A stretch of 11,885 nt of DNA, from positions 1-11,885 of the forward strand of contig CATAQZ010000300.1 of assembly GCA_949487015.1 (NCBI GenBank), in the 5' to 3' direction. Shown here piece after piece: positions 1-6,833 of this stretch; position 1 is the stretch's first letter; every line of letters begins with the position of its first letter. Under the pieces are notes generated by a model. It was not told the origin of the DNA and did no database searches. It saw only the letters and a list, made by a program, of their open reading frames with translations. This DNA is from Flavobacteriales bacterium UBA4585. Its GTDB lineage: Bacteria > Bacteroidota > Bacteroidia > Flavobacteriales > Schleiferiaceae. The translations under genes and the position numbers were made by a program.

Positions 1-2062
1 GACTGCTGACTAAATCTTCACGAAGTGCGGTCGACGAAAATATATCGCTATCTATTGCATCTTGTATAGGAATGGGCTGATCAGATAAAAGCTCGAAGCC
101 GTAGTCGTTCATCGCTATAGAAAAGGTCTGTGGACCAAAAAGGCCTAGGCGGTAAGCTAGTAAAGAGGCCATTCCCTCATGAACCAAACGGCCTTCGAAA
201 GGATAAACAAACAAATGATACCCTTCTTTGTCTTCTAAATATTCTATCAGGAATTGGGAATTCGTTGGCACCATACTCCGCTCTTTTTGTAGGCGGATAA
301 TGGGTTGTATTAAGGCCAACTCTGGATCCTCAAAGGTCTGGGATGTCGCAGCCTCTTCTAGTTTCTCGCGTAAAAATTGACCCAGTTCCGCACTCAGTGG
401 CATTCGACCTCCCATGTAGCTGGGTACTGCTCCGGTAGTTGCCTTCGATAGGCGAACCGTGGCTTCCACGCCCCGGAATCGGACCAATTCTAAACAGCGC
501 CCCGCAAACCAAAAACTGTCTCCGGGCATTAATTTAGATATAAAATACTCCTCCACGTGGCCCAGGAAACTTCCTTTCTGCAGCTTTACCTTCACCATCA
601 TCGAGCTAACGATCGTTCCAATGTTGAACTTGTGCCGCATAGCTACCTTTCTAGAAACGACCTTATACACACCGTCTTCCTTTACCACCTTATGATAGTC
701 GTCATAGGCCGCTAAACTCTGACCACCCCGGACAATAAAGTCTAGACACCAATGCCATTCCTCATCTGAAATGCTAAAATAGCTGGTCGTCGAACGAACC
801 TCTGATAACAATGCCTCAGATTCAAATCCGTCACTTACCGCCAAGGTTACCATGTACTGAATGAGCACGTCTAGACTTCGCAAATACGGAATGCGGTCTT
901 CATTCGTATATTGATCTATGGCCTTGCGTAAGGCAGCACATTCGAGCAACTCTAAGCTGTGTGTAGGCACAAAATGAATAACACTCGTTGCACCAGGGCG
1001 GTGACCTGAGCGACCAGCGCGTTGCACAAACCTACTCACTCCTTTTGGAGAACCTATCTGAACGACACAATCTACCGGACGAAAATCCACCCCTAAATCT
1101 AGAGATGAGGTACATACCACGGCCTTCAAGTTTCCGTCGTACAGCGCTTCCTCTACCCAATTGCGCACCTCCTTAGAAATAGCGCTGTGATGCATCGCAA
1201 TAATGCCCGCCAAAGAAGGGTCAACCTCTAATATTTTTTGGTACCAAATCTCAGCTTGAGCTCGGGTATTGGTGAAAATAAGCGTGCTTTGGTTTTCATG
1301 AATAAGTGGAACCACCTTTTCAATCAGGCGTATACCTAGGTGTCCCGCCCAAGGCAAGGTTTCTACTTCATCCGGAAGCACGGGTTCGACGACCAGGGAC
1401 TTTCTAAGATTCGCTTTTATTAATCGGGCCGATTCCGTGCTGTCCACCCCCATCAGCACCTCCATGCTTTCGTCCATATTGCCTATGGTCGCGCTGATGC
1501 CCCACGTTTTGAGAGCAGGGCGTAAATTTCTGAATTTTGAAAGGAAAAGCTCGCACTGTACGGCACGCTTACTCCCCATGAGCTCGTGCCATTCGTCAAT
1601 AACCACCGTGTCTAAATTGCGAAACAGCTTCGCATAGCCCTTGTTTGATAACATCACATGAATACTCTCCGGAGTGGTGATCAAAACCTGAGGTAGTTTC
1701 GTTTTCTGTGCCTGCTTTACTTTTTGTGAGGTGTCGCCGGTGCGGGTTCCTACTACCCAGCTCGAACCCATACCTTCAATCGCTCTGCGGGCGCTCTGCT
1801 CGATCTCCTTCGCCAAAGCGCGGATCGGCGTAATCCAAATCAGCTGCACCCCTTCCGCTTCGCGCCCGCTACGGGCCATACCAGCCGCAATCGCCGGAAG
1901 CAATAAAGAATAGGTCTTCCCGCTACCTGTGGGTGCATTTACAATGCCGCACTCACCGTTTAAGGCGGCAGACCACGCTTGAATTTGAAATGAAAAGGGT
2001 TTCCAGCCTTGGTCCTCAAACCAATTCCGGCAAAGATTTAGGGCCGTCGCTTGGCCCGACAT
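1..2062 (-). CDS. Ligase-associated DEXH-box DNA helicase (Lhr-like), C-terminus beyond window
   Basis: This is a superfamily 2 ATP-dependent helicase of the Lhr-like, ligase-associated type, which acts in DNA repair with an ATP-dependent DNA ligase and nucleases. The frame stays open from the ATG at 2062 to the left edge, giving 687 codons without a stop. Visible motifs are Q-motif region FSFQIQAW (23-30), Walker A APTGSGKT (43-50), motif Ib TTPES (129-133), Walker B DEWH (156-159), motif III SAT (190-192), FTNTR (263-267) and motif VI QRAGRSGH (347-354). Near residues 615-630 lies LFVYPFEGRLVHEG, typical of the ligase-associated subgroup rather than classical Lhr. Members are usually about 800-830 residues, so roughly 120-140 are missing. 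The start codon directly follows the TAA of the upstream reductase gene (TAAATG), so translational coupling is likely. Partner genes, if linked, would lie left of the window. Confidence 0.93.
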   Translation of the reverse strand, partial: MSGQATALNLCRNWFEDQGWKPFSFQIQAWSAALNGECGIVNAPTGSGKTYSLLLPAIAAGMARSGREAEGVQLIWITPIRALAKEIEQSARRAIEGMGSSWVVGTRTGDTSQKVKQAQKTKLPQVLITTPESIHVMLSNKGYAKLFRNLDTVVIDEWHELMGSKRAVQCELFLSKFRNLRPALKTWGISATIGNMDESMEVLMGVDSTESARLIKANLRKSLVVEPVLPDEVETLPWAGHLGIRLIEKVVPLIHENQSTLIFTNTRAQAEIWYQKILEVDPSLAGIIAMHHSAISKEVRNWVEEALYDGNLKAVVCTSSLDLGVDFRPVDCVVQIGSPKGVSRFVQRAGRSGHRPGATSVIHFVPTHSLELLECAALRKAIDQYTNEDRIPYLRSLDVLIQYMVTLAVSDGFESEALLSEVRSTTSYFSISDEEWHWCLDFIVRGGQSLAAYDDYHKVVKEDGVYKVVSRKVAMRHKFNIGTIVSSMMVKVKLQKGSFLGHVEEYFISKLMPGDSFWFAGRCLELVRFRGVEATVRLSKATTGAVPSYMGGRMPLSAELGQFLREKLEEAATSQTFEDPELALIQPIIRLQKERSMVPTNSQFLIEYLEDKEGYHLFVYPFEGRLVHEGMASLLAYRLGLFGPQTFSIAMNDYGFELLSDQPIPIQDAIDSDIFSSTALREDLVSS

Positions 2063-2599
2063 TTACTTCGCTATTTTTTCAGTGAGCCAAATAAAATCAT
2101 CGAGGAACTTAGGGTAGTTGAGGTTAAAATGCTCCTCTACCGGATCGCCTTGCTCGTTAAACAAACTTCCTGCTTTGCTCACTAAAAGCTTTGTCGGGCT
2201 TAAAATCCCTTCAACATAATGCGCCCAATCGCGAAAATCATACAACGCGTTTACCCCCCCAAAAGGACCGGCACTCACTGTCGCAATGGCCATGGGCTTT
2301 TTCTTGTATTCTGCGCGGAAGTAGTCCAATGCATTTTTAAATGCGCCGGGAACACGACCGTTGTACTCTGGAATCACAAACAACAATCCATCGGCATCTA
2401 CTAAAGCAGCTTGAAACAGTGCTAAATCCTCTTTGGAAGCCTCGCCCATGCCCCAGTTTGGGAAATTAAACGAACGGATATCCAAAAATTGAGAAGCCGT
2501 AACCGCCTCGTTTTCTGTCAATTGCTTTTCAAAAAAGCGAGCGACTTTTGCTGTATTCGCTTGATCGCGAGGGCTGCCTTGAATGATAGTAATGTGCAT
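2063..2599 (-). CDS. NAD(P)H-dependent FMN reductase family protein (flavodoxin-like fold)
   Basis: A 178-residue protein of the NADPH-dependent FMN reductase family, flavoproteins that use NAD(P)H to reduce FMN, quinones, azo compounds or chromate. The physiological substrate cannot be told from sequence. The N-terminal loop GSPRDQANT (8-16) is the FMN phosphate-binding loop after the first beta strand. PEYNGRVPGAFKNALDYF (77-94) is the family signature PEYN-x-x-x-PG-x-x-KNA. AGPFGG (110-115) is the third flavin-contact loop. Length matches the usual 170-190 residues and no signal peptide is seen, so it should be cytosolic. It follows gatC after 46 nt and abuts the helicase start with no gap. 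A link with DNA repair, for example quinone detoxification under oxidative stress, is only suggested by this neighbourhood. Confidence 0.9.
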   Translation of the reverse strand: MHITIIQGSPRDQANTAKVARFFEKQLTENEAVTASQFLDIRSFNFPNWGMGEASKEDLALFQAALVDADGLLFVIPEYNGRVPGAFKNALDYFRAEYKKKPMAIATVSAGPFGGVNALYDFRDWAHYVEGILSPTKLLVSKAGSLFNEQGDPVEEHFNLNYPKFLDDFIWLTEKIAK

Positions 2600-2645
2600 G
2601 ATGTTGAATTAGGTTGTCGGGTTAACATCACCCCGCCGTCATTGT

Positions 2646-2939
2646 TTAGACCTTCTTTCCGAACTTCGAAACACGGAAATAATCACTGTTCGCATCTGGC
2701 GCGTTTTTCAGTGCCTCTTCTTTAGTAAGCATATGAGCCACTTCATCTTCTCGCATGACGTTGACGCTCTTGCTCATTTGCGTAAGCGGTGCCACGCCAT
2801 CAAGGTCGAGCTTTTCTACCTGAGCTACGAAATCTAAGATCTTCGACATGTCTCCTTGCATTGCGTCAATCTCAGAATCTGAGAGTTGTAAACGACTTAA
2901 ATGCGCCAAATGTTTGATTTGCTCTTTGCTTATTTCCAT
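2646..2939 (-). CDS. gatC: Asp-tRNA(Asn)/Glu-tRNA(Gln) amidotransferase subunit C
   Basis: GatC is the small subunit of the GatCAB amidotransferase, which converts misacylated Glu-tRNA(Gln) and/or Asp-tRNA(Asn) to Gln-tRNA or Asn-tRNA. It wraps around and stabilises GatA and GatB. The 97-residue protein has the typical form: an N-terminal helical region ISKEQIKHLAHLSRLQLSD (3-21), the helix ending ILDFVAQVEKLDLDGVAPLTQ (34-54, family form ...QLxxLDxxxVxPxxH), and the tail motif MREDEV (62-67). Length is normal (about 95-100). It lies 5 nt after plsC. gatA and gatB are not in the window, so the subunit genes are scattered in this genome. The glutamyl-tRNA synthetase that would supply Glu-tRNA(Gln) if it is non-discriminating is encoded about 7 kb away. 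Confidence 0.93.
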   Translation of the reverse strand: MEISKEQIKHLAHLSRLQLSDSEIDAMQGDMSKILDFVAQVEKLDLDGVAPLTQMSKSVNVMREDEVAHMLTKEEALKNAPDANSDYFRVSKFGKKV

Positions 2940-2944
2940 AGCTC

Positions 2945-3700
2945 TTAATTCTCATCCAAAGGTAAAGCAACTTCGCCAGTGTGGCCCCAATTTTTCAAAT
3001 CTGCAGCTAAAACCCTATACGACCGGTCCATCAATTCTTGCACCGGGTTCGCTGATTCAGTATCTGCCCAATACTCGCCCAATACTTTAGTGTCTACGGG
3101 TCCAATACTTGAAGGCTGTCCCCAGTCGCCCAATCGAAATTTACTCTGATAAATACTAAGCAATACTACAGGAACATTGTTCTCTACAGCAAGTTTGAAT
3201 GCTCCTGCTTTAAATCCCCGCATTAAATACTTCTGCGGTGGAATTCCTCCTTCTGGAAAAATACAAACGCTATATCCCTCTTTAATTTTTTGATCGGCAT
3301 CTATCATGGCTTGTTTTCTGCCGCTAAAAGAAGAGCGGTCAACCGCTATACTCGTTTGCTTGAAGAAATAGCCAAACAAAGGAAGCTTTAACAGCTCCGC
3401 TTTTCCCATGAAAACAACCGGTGTTGGGGAAGCTAAAAATGTGAGCGGAATGTCTAAATCTGAACCGTGATTTGGGCTTAAAACAACCGGTCCATCGTGC
3501 TTAAGCTGGTACTTTCCCGGGCGGGGCCAAACGCCCATCCCGACTAAATACATCCAGGACCACACCTTTGCTACTTTGAAAAAGTGGTGGTAGTTCCCTC
3601 CGGGACGTGCCGTCCACAATAACGCCGGCAGCAGCAGAACTATGGTCACAAGTGCAACCAAATAATACCACACATGATGTATGTAACTAAACACTTTCAC
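2945..3700 (-). CDS. plsC: 1-acyl-sn-glycerol-3-phosphate acyltransferase (PlsC family), GTG start
   Basis: A lysophosphatidic acid acyltransferase family membrane protein that acylates 1-acyl-glycerol-3-phosphate to phosphatidic acid in phospholipid synthesis. Motif I is NHGSDLD (77-83), with the catalytic H78-x4-D83. Motif II is around D121-R122 in AVDRSSFSGRKQ. Motif III is FPEGG (148-152). A hydrophobic N-terminal segment (about 11-29) should anchor it in the inner membrane. The 251-residue length is normal. The start is a GTG: the frame upstream has no ATG before a stop at 3734-3736, and a second GTG two codons on is the only close alternative. It heads a minus-strand unit with gatC 5 nt downstream and faces a divergent secreted-protein gene across 74 nt of control DNA. 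Activity on another lyso-lipid, such as an ornithine lipid, cannot be excluded. Confidence 0.88.
   Translation of the reverse strand: MKVFSYIHHVWYYLVALVTIVLLLPALLWTARPGGNYHHFFKVAKVWSWMYLVGMGVWPRPGKYQLKHDGPVVLSPNHGSDLDIPLTFLASPTPVVFMGKAELLKLPLFGYFFKQTSIAVDRSSFSGRKQAMIDADQKIKEGYSVCIFPEGGIPPQKYLMRGFKAGAFKLAVENNVPVVLLSIYQSKFRLGDWGQPSSIGPVDTKVLGEYWADTESANPVQELMDRSYRVLAADLKNWGHTGEVALPLDEN
2957..2964 (-). promoter_or_regulatory. Possible internal promoter -7 box for gatC
   Basis: On the minus strand the sequence reads TACCTTTG, a perfect match to the Bacteroidota -7 element TAnnTTTG, inside the last codons of plsC. It would give a transcript starting about 10-15 nt before the gatC ATG. The identical octamer precedes gltX. 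No good -33 TTG was seen at the normal 17-20 nt spacing (the nearest is about 23 nt away), so this may be chance. Confidence 0.3.
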
Positions 3701-3702
3701 GG

Positions 3703-3772
3703 CGCTAAAATAGGGTATATGTGCATGTGATTTTTATCACATTATTAATCTTAACAACTGAATATCTTAGCG
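3703..3772. repeat. Outer inverted repeat of the plsC/T9SS divergent region
   Basis: CGCTAAAATA at 3703-3712 and TATCTTAGCG at 3763-3772 form an imperfect inverted repeat (9 of 10 positions) with a 50-nt space between arms. Each arm ends close to the start codon of the gene it faces: 2 nt from the plsC GTG and 2 nt from the T9SS-protein ATG. Read toward its own gene, each contains TATnTTAG, which resembles a degenerate Bacteroidota -7 box (TAnnTTTG, 5 of 6 fixed bases). The arms could be mirror-image promoter boxes or binding sites. Confidence 0.5.
3725..3742. promoter_or_regulatory. CRP/FNR-type operator palindrome
   Basis: ATGTGAT-N4-ATCACAT is a perfect 7-bp-arm palindrome. It contains TGTGA-N6-TCACA, the recognition form of CRP/FNR-superfamily regulators. 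It is centred at 3733.5, which is 41.5 bp from the ATG of the T9SS protein and 33.5 bp from the plsC GTG. It could be shared by both genes. The regulator is unknown; Bacteroidota carry many CRP/FNR homologues, but their site preferences vary. Confidence 0.6.
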
Positions 3773-3774
3773 TT

Positions 3775-5364
3775 ATGAAAAAAACCGCCGTACTTCTAAT
3801 TTTCCTAGTACAAACCCTAGTTTCCGCACAGTCGACGTTCCCGTTTGACGTCGTGCTTACGCCCATTACAATCTCTGGCCTTCCAGGCATACAGTCGTAT
3901 GCAGCGGGCGAGCACAACGGAAAATGGCTCATCATTGGGGGCCGATTAGATGGTCTTCACCAACGCCAACCCTGGCAAGCATTCGATGCCAACGGGCACA
4001 ATACCTACATGTACGTTATTGACCCTGTGGCAAAAACATATACGCAGGCACCTTTATCTGGCTTCGCGAACGATAGCGTAGAGGCACAACTCTCTTCCAC
4101 CAACGCAAACTTTCATCAAATAGGGAATTTGCTCTACATCGCAGGCGGCTATGGACTCTCTTCTACCAGTGTCCACATCACGCACCCCAGACTCACCGTG
4201 ATTGATGTACCCGCAATGATCACCGCAATCACAGCAAACGGGACTGTGGATACCACGGCATATCAAAGCGTGCAGGACAGCGCATTTGCGGTTACGGGAG
4301 GAAAGCTTTTAGAATTGGACGGAACGTTTTATCTCGTAGGCGGACACCGCTTTGACGGACAATACAACCCTATGGGAAACAATACCTATGTACAATCTTA
4401 CACTGAAGCGGTACGTCCTTTTACCGTAAATGGCACGTTCCCCAACCTAAGCCATACGTTTGATTCATATATGATCGACACCGATGAGCTTCACCGACGC
4501 GATTACAACGTTACCTACATGACAGACGGAAGTGAAACCTACATTACCGCGTGGTCCGGTGTCTTTCAGAAAACAGCGAACCTTCCGTTTTTAAATCCCG
4601 TCGAAGTTAGAGATACCGGCATCGCGCCCATAGCTGGATTTTCGCAATATCTGAACCACTACCACTGTCCTACTGCATCTCTGTTTGGAGAAAATAAATC
4701 TGCGATGTATACTTTGTTTTTTGGCGGAATAGCGCAGTACTACTATGCGAATGGAACGCTAACACAAGATAACGACGTACCGTTCGTTACGACTATTGGT
4801 ATGGTTGAAAAACGCAACGGCAACTATACGGAGGCAGAGATGAGCACGGAAATGCCGGGATATTACGGAGCCGGTGCGGAGTTCTTTCCTTCTTCAGTTT
4901 TAGCACAAACCGGCGCAATCTTTCTGGCCGATTCTATTGGGGCAGATACCACGCAGATCGGTCACCTGTTTGGAGGTATTAAGTCTCCCGCCCAAAACGT
5001 ATTCTTCGGAGGAATGACCAACGCCTCTATTGCAACGGCGAACATCTATGAAGTTGCCCTGGTACGAAATTCGGGTTTGTCTGTAACTACACACGATCCT
5101 AACGATCGAAGACTTGCGATTCAGGTGCAGCCTAACCCGACAAGCGAGAAGCTCGTTGTCCAATTAAATAGCCCAAGCGCAGTAGATACGCACTTTGAAA
5201 TTCTGAGTACAAGCGGTCAGCTGATGTACAGTACCTCTGTTCCCTCTAAATTGGGCAAGAACACCATGGATTTAGGCCAACTCAACCTCAGCTCGGGCAC
5301 CTATGTGCTTACCGCTACACAAGCAGGCGGTTTCCAACAACGGATTTCCTTTATTTGGAAGTAA
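3775..5364 (+). CDS. Secreted Kelch-like beta-propeller protein with type-A T9SS C-terminal sorting domain
   Basis: A 529-residue exported protein. MKKTAVLLIFLVQTLVSA is a Sec signal peptide with likely cleavage before Q19. The ATG at 3775 is chosen because it puts this signal at the N-terminus; an upstream GTG at 3721 would add 18 residues. The body has repeated hydrophobic strands ending in Gly-Gly doublets at 55-56, 124-125, 189-190, 317-318, 400-401 and 412-413 (for example WLIIGGR, LYIAGGYG, FYLVGGH), as in Kelch propeller blades. Residues 449-529 match a type-A T9SS sorting (Por secretion tail) domain: QPNPTSEKL, then a beta-sandwich with SSGTYVL, ending ISFIWK. It should cross the outer membrane by T9SS and be surface-attached or released. 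The mature protein has one cysteine (C298, in NHYHCPTA). The ligand or enzyme activity is unknown. It ends 1 nt from the convergent trpS stop. Confidence 0.85.
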   Translation: MKKTAVLLIFLVQTLVSAQSTFPFDVVLTPITISGLPGIQSYAAGEHNGKWLIIGGRLDGLHQRQPWQAFDANGHNTYMYVIDPVAKTYTQAPLSGFANDSVEAQLSSTNANFHQIGNLLYIAGGYGLSSTSVHITHPRLTVIDVPAMITAITANGTVDTTAYQSVQDSAFAVTGGKLLELDGTFYLVGGHRFDGQYNPMGNNTYVQSYTEAVRPFTVNGTFPNLSHTFDSYMIDTDELHRRDYNVTYMTDGSETYITAWSGVFQKTANLPFLNPVEVRDTGIAPIAGFSQYLNHYHCPTASLFGENKSAMYTLFFGGIAQYYYANGTLTQDNDVPFVTTIGMVEKRNGNYTEAEMSTEMPGYYGAGAEFFPSSVLAQTGAIFLADSIGADTTQIGHLFGGIKSPAQNVFFGGMTNASIATANIYEVALVRNSGLSVTTHDPNDRRLAIQVQPNPTSEKLVVQLNSPSAVDTHFEILSTSGQLMYSTSVPSKLGKNTMDLGQLNLSSGTYVLTATQAGGFQQRISFIWK

Positions 5365-5365
5365 G

Positions 5366-6334
5366 CTAGAAGCCCAGTTTATCACGTACCCGACCCAATG
5401 TCGCCTGAGCGATAGGACGCGCTTTATCCGCACCTATTTTCAGCGCCTTGCTTACTTCGTCCGGATGCGCCATATAGTAGTCGAAACGCTCACGCGCATC
5501 TGCAAATTCTTCGAGAATCAACTCTAAAAGCGCGGTTTTCGCATGACCGTATCCAAAGTTCCCCCCGCGGTATTTCGCGGCCAATGCTTCAGTCTGTTCT
5601 GGAGCGGCTAATAGTTTATATAGGGCATATACATGGCACGTCTCAGGGTCTTTCGGCTCTTCAAGCGGCGTTGAGTCAGTGACGATACCCATAACCTGCT
5701 TTTTCAATTGTTTCTTGGGTAAAAACACATCAATAACATTGCCGTAGCTCTTGCTCATCTTACGTCCGTCCGTGCCTGGAATAGTCATTACGGATGCTGC
5801 AATACTGGCCTCTGGAGCCACAAAAGTCTCTCCATAACGGTGGTTAAAGCTGCTGGCTAAATCGCGTGTGATTTCAAGGTGTTGCTTCTGATCCTTCCCA
5901 ACAGGGACCAATTCCGCGTCGTACAACAATATATCCGACGCCATTAAAACCGGATAATCAAACAACCCGGCGTTCACGTCGCTGAGGTTATCGCTTTTAT
6001 CTTTAAAACTATGAGCATTGGCAAGCATAGGGTACGGTGTAAAGCAGTTTAAATACCAAGTTAACTCCGTGCACTCTGGTAAATCGCTTTGCGCGTAGAA
6101 TACCACCTTCTCAGGGTCTAGGCCACAAGCAAGCCATGCGGCGGCCGTAGCTAAAAGGTTTTCCTTCCGCAGTTCCGGATCCTTCACCGTAGTCAAGCTG
6201 TGCAAATCTGCAATAAATAAAAAAGCCTCGTTTTTGGCGTCTTTACTCATTTCTATTGCCGGACGGATTGCACCTAGAATGTTTCCTAGATGCTGGCGTC
6301 CTGAACTTTGAATACCTGTAAGTACTCTTGCCAT
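5366..6334 (-). CDS. trpS: Tryptophan--tRNA ligase
   Basis: A class I aminoacyl-tRNA synthetase that charges tRNA(Trp) with tryptophan in the cytosol; active as a dimer in this family. The HIGH-type motif appears as HLGN (15-18) after GIQSSG (7-12). The tryptophan-binding and Rossmann region includes YPVLMASDILLYDAELVPVGKDQKQH in the middle of the protein, with the conserved Asp-Ile-Leu-Leu-Tyr core (134-138). The KMSKS loop is KMSKS at 192-196. Its 322 residues are the usual compact bacterial length. It is the last gene of the minus-strand run that begins with the bacilliredoxin, 7 nt after the lipoprotein gene. Its stop lies 1 nt from the stop of the convergent T9SS gene, so any terminator must lie inside that gene's coding sequence. 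Confidence 0.97.
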   Translation of the reverse strand: MARVLTGIQSSGRQHLGNILGAIRPAIEMSKDAKNEAFLFIADLHSLTTVKDPELRKENLLATAAAWLACGLDPEKVVFYAQSDLPECTELTWYLNCFTPYPMLANAHSFKDKSDNLSDVNAGLFDYPVLMASDILLYDAELVPVGKDQKQHLEITRDLASSFNHRYGETFVAPEASIAASVMTIPGTDGRKMSKSYGNVIDVFLPKKQLKKQVMGIVTDSTPLEEPKDPETCHVYALYKLLAAPEQTEALAAKYRGGNFGYGHAKTALLELILEEFADARERFDYYMAHPDEVSKALKIGADKARPIAQATLGRVRDKLGF

Positions 6335-6341
6335 TCGTTTC

Positions 6342-6833
6342 TTATTTAATCAAAGTCAATTCTAAATCGATATCCGCCCAATAACTGCTATCGGCAGGAA
6401 TTTGCATGAACGACGTCTGCCAGATCTGCTGCGTTGGTAATCCGCTAATCATCTTAAAAGCGTAGCTCACGCTATCATTATCGAGGACTAACGTACTGTC
6501 ATTATTTTCAAGGTACCATGTCCCACCACTGATCAAGCTAACCGGAACCTGAATCGTATTTAGATTGGCTACAAAGTCTACATGCAAGTTACCGGTATCC
6601 GGCATTTCGTAAATGTTGATTTTTCCATACAGCTGGGTTCCTATACCGCTGAACTGCATTAGTGCCGATGGATTGATGGGATTAGGCATTTCACCGCTGT
6701 AGGCGACCTGATTTACCGTCCATTCCCCAACCACATCTTCACGAATAAAGGTTTCTGTAGCAACGGGGTCCGGCGTACAAGAGGCTACCAATAAGGTGCC
6801 TGCGGCAATAAAGGTTAAAAGGGTCTTTTTCAT
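6342..6833 (-). CDS. Small lipoprotein, possibly lipocalin-like
   Basis: A 163-residue predicted lipoprotein of unknown function. The N-terminus has two lysines, a hydrophobic core and a lipobox VASC with the acceptor cysteine at residue 19, so the mature protein should be lipid-anchored in the envelope. The mature part begins near DVVGEWTVNQV (33-43); a G-x-W near the start of a beta-rich domain is typical of Bacteroidota lipocalin-like lipoproteins. The rest alternates short beta strands with turns (GTWYLENNDSTLVLDND, 104-120). That assignment is by pattern only. Its ATG overlaps the stop of the SDR gene by 4 nt (ATGA), so it is translated with it. It sits inside a cytosolic housekeeping run, which is unexpected for an envelope protein. 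Confidence 0.75.
   Translation of the reverse strand: MKKTLLTFIAAGTLLVASCTPDPVATETFIREDVVGEWTVNQVAYSGEMPNPINPSALMQFSGIGTQLYGKINIYEMPDTGNLHVDFVANLNTIQVPVSLISGGTWYLENNDSTLVLDNDSVSYAFKMISGLPTQQIWQTSFMQIPADSSYWADIDLELTLIK

Noticed and set aside
459..1913. Several short plus-strand open frames in the first 2 kb
   Set aside because: They are antisense to the helicase, which runs uninterrupted through the whole region with all helicase motifs in order.
2600..2645. Possible hairpin in the gatC-reductase gap (CGGG/CCCG around GTTAAC)
   Set aside because: The stem is only four G-C pairs with a 10-nt loop and no T-tract; nothing else is seen in these 46 nt.
3721..3774. Longer form of the T9SS protein starting at GTG 3721
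   Set aside because: It would place 18 residues before a complete signal peptide and run through the CRP-like operator and promoter-like box; the ATG at 3775 is better.
4230..4265. Possible CRISPR, phage or IS signals anywhere in the window
   Set aside because: No spaced direct repeats, terminal inverted repeats, transposase or integrase motifs were found; the partial tRNA-Cys at the right end could be an integration site, but nothing visible supports it.
5332..5360. TTCCAA/TTGGAA inverted repeat at the end of the T9SS gene as a terminator
   Set aside because: Only six base pairs with a 17-nt loop, rich in A and T, with no T-run after it; too weak to call.
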